Origin: Opisthorchis felineus
Lineage: Eukaryota; Platyhelminthes; Trematoda; Opisthorchiida; Opisthorchiidae
Assembly (NCBI GenBank): GCA_004794785.1
Contig: SJOL01008389.1
Location: 261,010-325,009, forward strand
DNA length: 64,000 bases
Direction of reading: 5' to 3'
Part shown: positions 44,546 to 53,500 of the stretch, piece after piece
How the letters are laid out: every line of letters begins with the position of its first letter
How positions within the stretch are numbered: the stretch's first letter is position 1
Notes under the pieces: generated by a model
The model's database searches: none
What the model was told of the DNA's origin: nothing
What the model saw: only the letters and a program-made list of their open reading frames with translations
Translations under genes and position numbers: made by a program

Positions 44546-47500
44546 TCTGCAGTCACGATTGTCTTAGGAGTTCCTCCCATACAATGAATTCGTTTATAAC
44601 CTCCCAACCGTAAACAGGGTTGTTGATCGTGAGCTCCTGTACGTAACTTATTTCCATCTACCAGCAAATTCAACAGAGGAAATAACAGCGGCTTGTATGT
44701 ACCACGCTGGAAACACCCGAAACTCGGGGACGCCTATTTGAGCTGTCTACCTTCATCTGGAAAATTTATAAAACTCAGGCAAACACCCTTGGTAATTAAT
44801 GACAAACTAATGTACAACTCGTGAGTCAAGTCGTACACGTTGTGTTTTCCATTCAGCGAGTATAAGTCTATTGTACCTGCTTACTATCAGTCCCATCTAA
44901 CGTCTATCATACCGATTCTAACGGTTCTCATTTATCTTCCGATTACATCGGCATGCACTTCGGCTTGCATGGTCCCATGTTCTAATGTCGAAGAACAAAC
45001 GTGAACAATACATTGTAATACCTTGCAATAGATTTAGTGGTACTAGAGTAGAACGTTTCCGAATGCGTCTAGGGTGATTATCCTAGAAATTCCTTCCAGG
45101 TTACTTAGAGTGGGTCTTCCTGTACTTCAAGAACATATGCTACTTTGTAATTTGCTTTCCAGTGTGTGGCACTAGGCAGCTATAAATAAAAGGTCGGGGG
45201 ATTTTGTATAAACCCATAACAGTCCTGTTATTCTGCACGTCCACTGTTTGCGAGTTACTGAAACAGAGTTAAAGGAAGTGGGTTATAAATCCAATCAGTG
45301 CGTTAAACTTTATCTGAATATCGATGAGTTCGGACAACGCTAGCACAGCGTTAACAGGCTTGTCTGTATAACGAGTTTAAACTAGGAACAAGGTTCTTTA
45401 GCAAAATGCACGGAAGCAAGGAAGCGCAGTACAATGAACAGACACGATTAGATATTCAAATTTAAATATTGATTAAGAACAAACTTTTTGGTTCTCCAAG
45501 TAGTTCCGCCTCATCATAAGTCATCTCCACTGGCCCGCCTCCTTTTCCCTGCTTCTGTTTTGCGTGCTGCTTCTCTGCTCGTTTTCTTGCTAGAGAATAT
45601 AAAACGCAGAACGAATTTTGCAATACTAAATGAAGTCAACCCAGCGATATCCTCTAACAGGCTGCAGTACACATGAACAGTCGGATACTATTGTGGCATG
45701 CTAGCAGGAATCTAACCGGTCACTGCACGGTACAGGGTTGAATACCTTGTCTGAGAAAACAGGTGACAATGCACAATTTTAAAGTTTGAATTAGAAAAAT
45801 GTGGAACACAAGCCAGTATGCTTGACTGGCACTAGTCGTTCGGCGGGACCTAATGAACATATCAAAACTGTCAACGGTAGATAAACAGGTACTGGTGGAT
45901 GAAGATTCGTAAACTCCAGGGAAATCAGGACTACGGTTTACAAAAATGGGACGGCTAAATGAGACAGTACAATTTATCGTCTGAAAACTGTTTGGAAAAT
46001 GGAGCAGCTTGATTTCGAACAGTTCATTCTTTTTCTTTGTTTGGTATGCTGTCACAAGGTTTGAAGGAGTATGGGATTCCCCAAACACTTTAAATGCAAA
46101 TCTGATGCGTTGGTAAAATAAGGAAACTACCCCCAATATAAAAGCGTTTGTTTCATGGGGAAATAACTTTAGGACAGCGGTAGCAAACACATTTTTGTCG
46201 CATAAATGCGTTCTTTTTTTAAATAACGGGTAATGGATCGCAAACATTCAACAGTTGTGCAACATGCAATCACATGCATAACGACAGCAGCAACCAAATC
46301 ATGAAATATGCTATCAGGACATATAGCATGTGTGCAGTGAACAAACTCGTGACATGAGGCATAGTCAACAATCACCGTATGAGCTGAACTGAAGCGAATA
46401 CATTATTGCTGCATGGGGGAGTACCCAGTCCTCCGCCGACTGTATGTGATATTGTTAACGTGGCAAATCGGTAACCCAAGTAGACACGCCCGACTGTCCA
46501 CGACCAAGTGCAAAAAACTGAGCGAATTCTATTTTCGTTGCTCTAACTAGCTCATTGTGGCTGAGATTAACGAATTATCCCGACCTGGTTTTTTGCACAA
46601 AGCGTTAGATCTCTGCATTTACGATTCATCGGTAGATTGCACCCAGTTCGAAGTTCCCGACAAGTGAGTTTAAGACGGATCGGGGGTTTTGTTCTTGTTC
46701 GGACCAGGTTTTTTTACTCCAAACGTATTGTAACAATAATAGAAATGGTTTTCATCAGAACAACACTAACTGTCCATCGTCCACTATTATGAGCTGAGCG
46801 GCGTACATCGTTATCAAAACTTTCTGCATCAAAAACAAGTTCATCCCTAATTTTCAGAGCGGCTGCTGAGTGGATGTTATAAAATACTTTTTTGTTGTTT
46901 TGGACCATTATTTTACCCTCCGGCAGGCAGTTTCCTTTTTTTTAAAGGAACAAACCAATTCACACAGGCAGTTTTTTCTGCATCCCAAATTTGCATGGAA
47001 TTTGAATACAGATCATTGTGGACATGGCAAATAATACCACTACTCGGGTGTACGCACTTCTGCTTCACTGAGTAGCATATAACATGTAAACATGTGCAAA
47101 AACCTCTCTTTATCCTGAGCAGATCATAAATATTAGATGGCTTCAAAAAGCCATTAATATTTCCCACCTCCGATGAAAAAAGACCGTCTCATTCCGATTC
47201 GTCTCTTGCACTATATGTTCGATTATCGTTAGCTCAGATATTGTAAACGTTAACTGTGAGTATGAATTTTGGGTACGCAGGTCCAACAACTGGGGAAGCT
47301 CTCTCACATTAAACCACTGATTATGGATTGTCATAAGCCGGCCCGTGAGTTCAGGTTGATGGGCGGTTAGCCTTACTTGTCCCGCATATTTCAAAACGTA
47401 TTTCAAAAGAGGGTTTAAATCTCATTAAAGCGCAGGCGAGTAGTGCGAAATTCATTCGTATCCAGGAATGTAACAAAAAGCGCAAACCTTATTTTGATGG

Positions 47501-50500
47501 CTAATTCGAAATACTGCAAAGAACCTCCCGCCAGGACGGTAGTTTGCTAAGCGGCATAGTGACAGCGAACATCATTAACGCAGTGGTTTACAACTGCATT
47601 ATTAGTTTGTTCAACTCTAACTCTAACTCACCTGAAATAATGCGTAAACGCTCCTCCGCAGTTGTGGTGTCTTCCGCAAGGATGACCTCCTCTGTTAAGA
47701 GCGAGAGATAAGAAGCTTGAATGTATTTTCACTCAAAAACACGACTTTGGAAAGTTGTATGCATATGAACCTTCTCATTGACGCAACCGAAAGTTCCAAT
47801 TGGTCCAGTACTATTCCATAAAATGCAGATAATTAGTGTAAACTTTAAAGTTTTGCAACTACCTATGTGGTCGATCCTTTTCTTTACCAGCAGAATGGCC
47901 TCTCATTCCGACTTTCAAAATGTGTTAGACTTGACCTTCGGTAGAATATCAACAAACCTGTTATTAGCTATGTTTTATACCATTATCAGTGCCTTGATGT
48001 GTCCTTGGAAATATCAGAAGAGCAGAATAAGATGGTCTTCAAAATTTCCGTACTCAGCTATTGATCTTTCTGCTCGTCCAGCATCTCCGATAGCTAACTG
48101 ACAGCTAACTCGCAAGAGAATCTTAAAGGTTACTTCTTATGATGGCCGCTTACAAGAATCCGGAAGATGATGTGTGTAGTAGAGGAAAGCTGGATGGAAT
48201 GTTGGTAAACGTAGTCACCAAAAGACTAACGTGGAACTAGATGTTCATGACAGGTTCCAGAAATACAAGACTCCTTTCCCTGCTCAGTTTGGAAAACTTC
48301 CTAGTGCTTTCGGTCCCATCTTCTTCCTGTCAACAGAGGACATTAGGCGCTTCAGGCAGTGCACACCAGAAGCCACCAAATTTTGTCACTAAGCTTACAC
48401 ACGGTTCTCGTCAGTATGCCTATAAATTCATTATTTTTAAAATTTGGATCTCATCGCATCAGTCGTCTCAGCAGAAATATGGCCGCGTTATTACTGAAAA
48501 GGGCCATAACTAGGGTAAGTAACAGCAATGTTCCGGCTTTATACAGATAGTATTTTTTCTACCACGCCTCAGGTTATGCTGAAGAGCCGAGGGGTGGGTA
48601 CATTTGAGTGATTCTTGCCGAGAATCATCGGTGAAAAGTATATTCATATTAGCAACAATACGCCATCAATCAATTCATGGAAACCCGGTTCAAACTAAGC
48701 CCAAAGTTTCCTTAAAGCGAACACTGTACTGCTGAGCCTCTACACCGGTATGACGTGATCTGGTGTTAAGTAACTATTCAAGGGACGGCCTCTATGCGGA
48801 TATATCACATTCTGCTAATTTTGCCCATATGTTGTGGTTAGTGGAATTCGTCCAAAAATTAATTGCGCCGTCAAACAGTTTCTGCGTTAGACATGTTCAC
48901 CCAGTAGCTCCTTAAAGTGAGTCATCTTAGCCGGCAAAACTGTTACATTGCTTCGTACAATGCTTTCTGTATTCCATCGATAATTAACTTGCACTATGTT
49001 TCCATCTCCAGTACACAGTAAACAGATTTCACGATTGACTTTACGTTGCCGAATGTTGGATAAATCAATACTAAACCGAGAAAAGGTTTGTGTATAGAAG
49101 CACGCTGGATGTATTGTCAGACAGGATTTGCCTCTAAGAATAATATCAGCCCTTCGGGGCTTGGTAGCTACAGATATACAGACTCAAGTTTCTGATACCA
49201 AAACTATGTTTAAGGCGTGTAATACTCACTTGAACGCTCACAAGGGAACGTTATTCGGCGTTACTATTATTTCTACACACATTGCGTCAAAAGCGATAGT
49301 CCGTACGCTAAAAGTGATGTGTCGGGCTACGGCATTTGAGATTAAGCGCATCCTACTTCTTTTCTTGAACTACTAACGTGAGATTTTATTAAATCACCAG
49401 TGTATTTGTGTTGTTTCACGAGGGAAAGCCGGATGTTTAGCACTGTCGGTAAGTGCTTAGAAGCTTTGGGTTTAACGGATAAAACTCGAGATTTAATAAG
49501 CTAAACTAATGTATTTTCAGCAGGAATCTACTGCCACTTTTGCGCATTTTGGAGTCGCTGTTTTAGAAACAGATATAAACTAATTAACAACTGAGTGTTT
49601 TGACCCTCATAGAGCTTGTATTCTATGATTTACACACCAGTCAATGAACATAAATTTTCGGTAATTCTTCGCCCGGCAATTACACATACAAGACCATAAT
49701 ATACAGAATTCAAATTGGCCCAGTTTAGCACTTTGTACACATTAAACACCAAACCTGTGTAGGCAGCAGGTGCATCTTATGTTATTCTTTGTCCACAAGA
49801 GCATGAATGATATTTTTGGATGGCACCATAGCGGTTGAACTCAGTTCTGTTGCCAACACGCTAAAAGAAGATGGCTAAGCGAGAAATTCTCTGCCAGCCC
49901 ACCCCATATTTATAAGCCCTCACCCTAATGACCACAGAGGTGCACCATGCTCTGAAACGCTGGCGGCCGAGCTAAGAGCCAGTCTGAGTTGAAATCATCA
50001 TCAACCCCAACATTAAAGAGCTCCCCTATGTCTTTGTACTCCTTGGCTGCTGATATGCTGTCGGACTGCTAGGCATTTGACGGTTCGAGGGCACCGTCGA
50101 GTCCTGCTTGAAAGAGGCCTAACAATGGAACCTCAAGAATTTTCGTGACCCATTAGATCATGACTAGCTTCCAACCAGAAACGAACTCCACCTACAAGAT
50201 TTCGGGGAGTACGCAAAATGCATTTAAACAGTACATCCCATCTACATAAGGGTCAATTGCCATCAGGTCAAATTCCGTCACCTGCATCCAGAATATATGC
50301 ATGTATGCATTTAACTCAGCGCGGCCCGAAACTGGGATTCCAGATATTTCAACTTAACCGTACTATATGAGACCCACTAGCCAAATTATTTTGCTGCCTG
50401 CTTTTTAGACCGTTTAGGAACTGCTATCGAATATCGGTTGGAATATAGTACTTGCATTGACCATGGGAAACTGTCGTTTATCAGAATGTCTTCTATCAAT

Positions 50501-53500
50501 TTTGGGATTTGGTATTGGCACCTAGTTTCATTTTTCTGGATTCAAAACCAGTTTTGCTTCCGTTTCTTAACTTATCTTAAAACTTACCTGCACGCTGGAT
50601 CCAATCCATATAACCATTGAATTCCTTCTCCGTTTGCTGCTGTCGTCGAAGCTTCAGGAAAGCTCGTCTTTTTTCAACACGCTCTCGCTCTTTGGCAAAC
50701 TCTCTGGAAATATAGGCAAGAGCATAATTATGTAAAGCATCCGAAAAAAAATTGAAGCCACATTATTCTTGCCATTTCTGTTTGTATTTTGTGACCATCG
50801 GTGACACGGAATAGCCCAAACAGAGCGTTTGGGAGAAAAAGGAGGAAGTGAGCAGAATCCTTAGACAGCAGTGGTATAAAACTCACATTCCTAGAGTGAA
50901 AATTGTTGAACTCATCAGACTAGCAGTAAAATAACTACAGGAAACCAACCACCATACTAATTAGGCTAGAACATTGTTTGTTACAAATAAAGACCAACGT
51001 GGACAGTCGGGTTTCTGTTAAACCACATACATGGAGAATCCTAAAAAAAATTGACGTGCACGCTGAATATTTCTGCTGGAACAAACCAAATTTTGAACAC
51101 TCTGGAACTCACCCACTGAGCACACCCAACACCAGATTCAGCATGAAGAAAGAGCCCAGGATAATCAACGGAATGAAATACAGATAATTGAAGCGATCAC
51201 CAATTGCATCATCCGTCTGTAATATTGAAGAAACAGATGTATTTGACCAGTGCGTTGAAGGTACTTCAATGAATGCAACGTTTAGTTTTTATTGTAACGT
51301 CACTGCGTGCAGTACTTCAGTACCGGACCGCCACTAACCAAGCACTGCAGAATACTGATTAGTTTTGGGAGAATAATTAGGCCAACCAACACACCCTAAG
51401 AAAACTCTTTCTGTGTGGCCTAATATTCTTCAGTTATCAAACACTGTGCGATAGGAAACCCATAATATTTGAGCAGGGGTAGGTTTTATACTGACTGGTT
51501 TTGTCAGCATCACGACGATATTTTTTCTTGTTTTAGTGTAGGGTGATAAATTAACACAGCTGGGCAGTTGTATACTCATTGTAGCTTATTTCTTGGAACA
51601 TCTTGGTGGCATACAAGACCCTTTTCATCAATCTGTCCATGAGAAGTCAGAAATTCGTTGCTTATGACATAAGCAAACGTGGAATTCGAACATGAAATGG
51701 TTCACTTTCGTACCTATTCACATTTACTCCGTACCCTGTATTATTCGGTTGATAATTTGTCACTTGACCCAAAAACAAGCATCCCGAGGCCAGTTTCTGT
51801 ACACCCAACCATACGTGAATTAGGAGACTACCTATTCTGGAAGGTTCAGGACACTTTTTGAAGCGCTAGTTCATTTAATGTTGCTGTAGCGTTTTGAGGT
51901 CATGGATGCTTTGCTCATCTCCTCGGGCCACCTATTGCACAAAACGCAGGCAGTAGCAGGCTGCTCAGAAGGATTAATTAACTCGTCGGTAGTACGTAAA
52001 CAAGGGTATCCTGGAATGATTTCTTTGGGAACTTCAGCATTTTAGCATTCTTATTTATTGCAACTGACACTGGACTACTTCCCGCTTGGGGTGCTAAATA
52101 AAAGGCTAGGAGAAAGCTTCTTAACCGGTTAGGTCTATTATATCAGCACACCTGGTTATCTAGAGTGCTCCTTCAGAACACATGGTACTATTATGAAGTG
52201 TCGAACTGCATGCCCTTTCGAAGATGTGATTAACCACAGTATTGGTCATTTAGCCGTATCCTTTGTTCGAATTACCAGTTATTGGAGTGTCTATTTGGAT
52301 CACCTATTTGATGTAAATGGCGGATAAACTCAGGCAGTTGTAAAGGGTCCCTGCATTGCTTTCCGGCTTTTTTTTTGAAGAGGCAGACCTTGTCACCACT
52401 ACTCGATTTTGATGAGCAACTTTTGTCGTTTTTATGGGCTAGCTGGATGGTCCTTCTTACAACCAGCAGTGCCAGTGGGACTGTCTCGTTTCACCAATTG
52501 CCAGAGGGAATGCAGTTTGTGAGGTTTTCAGGAACTACCAATTTTTCCGCATTTTGAGAGTGATTCTCAGTAATCAGCCAGATGTTTGAAAATCCTTTTC
52601 AGCAATATATGCTAATGAGAATTCTGCCACCTCCGGAATGACAACCGTAACACACCTTATGAATGCTCTTACAAAGAAATAATACTTCTTTGAGTGTGTG
52701 TGAAAATTTGGAAAATTTTAGGACATTTTCATCGTGAAATTAAAGCCAATCTCTATTGGAAAAACAGGAAACACTACAGCTGGTTCATCGGTATTGGGAA
52801 TCATCAACAGTGCGCAGCCCACTAATCCCTAGGTAGATTCAAACTCAGCATCTCGGCTAGTAGGCAAAGGCTTAACTGTCAGGTTACCCACCATTCAGTC
52901 AGGGAATCCCATCACGAGGTCTTAGTGCGTTTTATCCAACGTCACTGATTTTTGAATTGTTTACAAGCGCATTAGTATAGCATAGCAAGTCAATCACTTT
53001 ACTCAAGTGGGGTGAAGCTATCGGGGTGGATGCATGTCATATATGTCGGTCTGTGCAAAAGGACCTCTTTTTCAAACGCATTAATTAAGGATGTCAGGTG
53101 AGAAGTGCGCTTTCCGCTAAGCAAAGACACGGATGACTCCACAATGCACCCAGACTTTTCAGGGTGCCGAAAACTCACTCTACATCCTGACAGCAATAGC
53201 ACGTTCACCCCAACCACGCAGTCAGTCGTTAAAATAGTAGCTAAGACAACATAACATGATTTTATCCGTCAGAATGTTCGGAGAGTTGATACTAGTGCCT
53301 ACCATACCTAAACAACCGTAAACCGCTTATAAAGTAAACGTAGGAATTCCTTGTTGTGCTGGGTTCTAAAAGTTCCTAGCAGTTTAACTTTAACATTTAA
53401 AATGCAGTTTGATCAACGTCTACGTAATTACGAACCAAAACATGATCACCTGTGGAAATAGGTAGAAAAAGAACTTTGCATCGGAATAAACATTTTTTCC

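Larger units (their letters stand above)
40844..47631 (-). other. Intron within the I-II linker (6.8 kb)
   Basis: Contains hammerhead-like copy 2 near 42.9 kb and a TA/CATA microsatellite near 44.5 kb. It also holds the longest open frame in the window (minus, 45720-46247, 175 codons), whose translation shows no recognisable domain. Confidence 0.7.

Noticed and set aside
44410..44673. Overlapping open frames with tyrosine-isoleucine repeats
   Set aside because: They are translations of the TA/CATA microsatellite.
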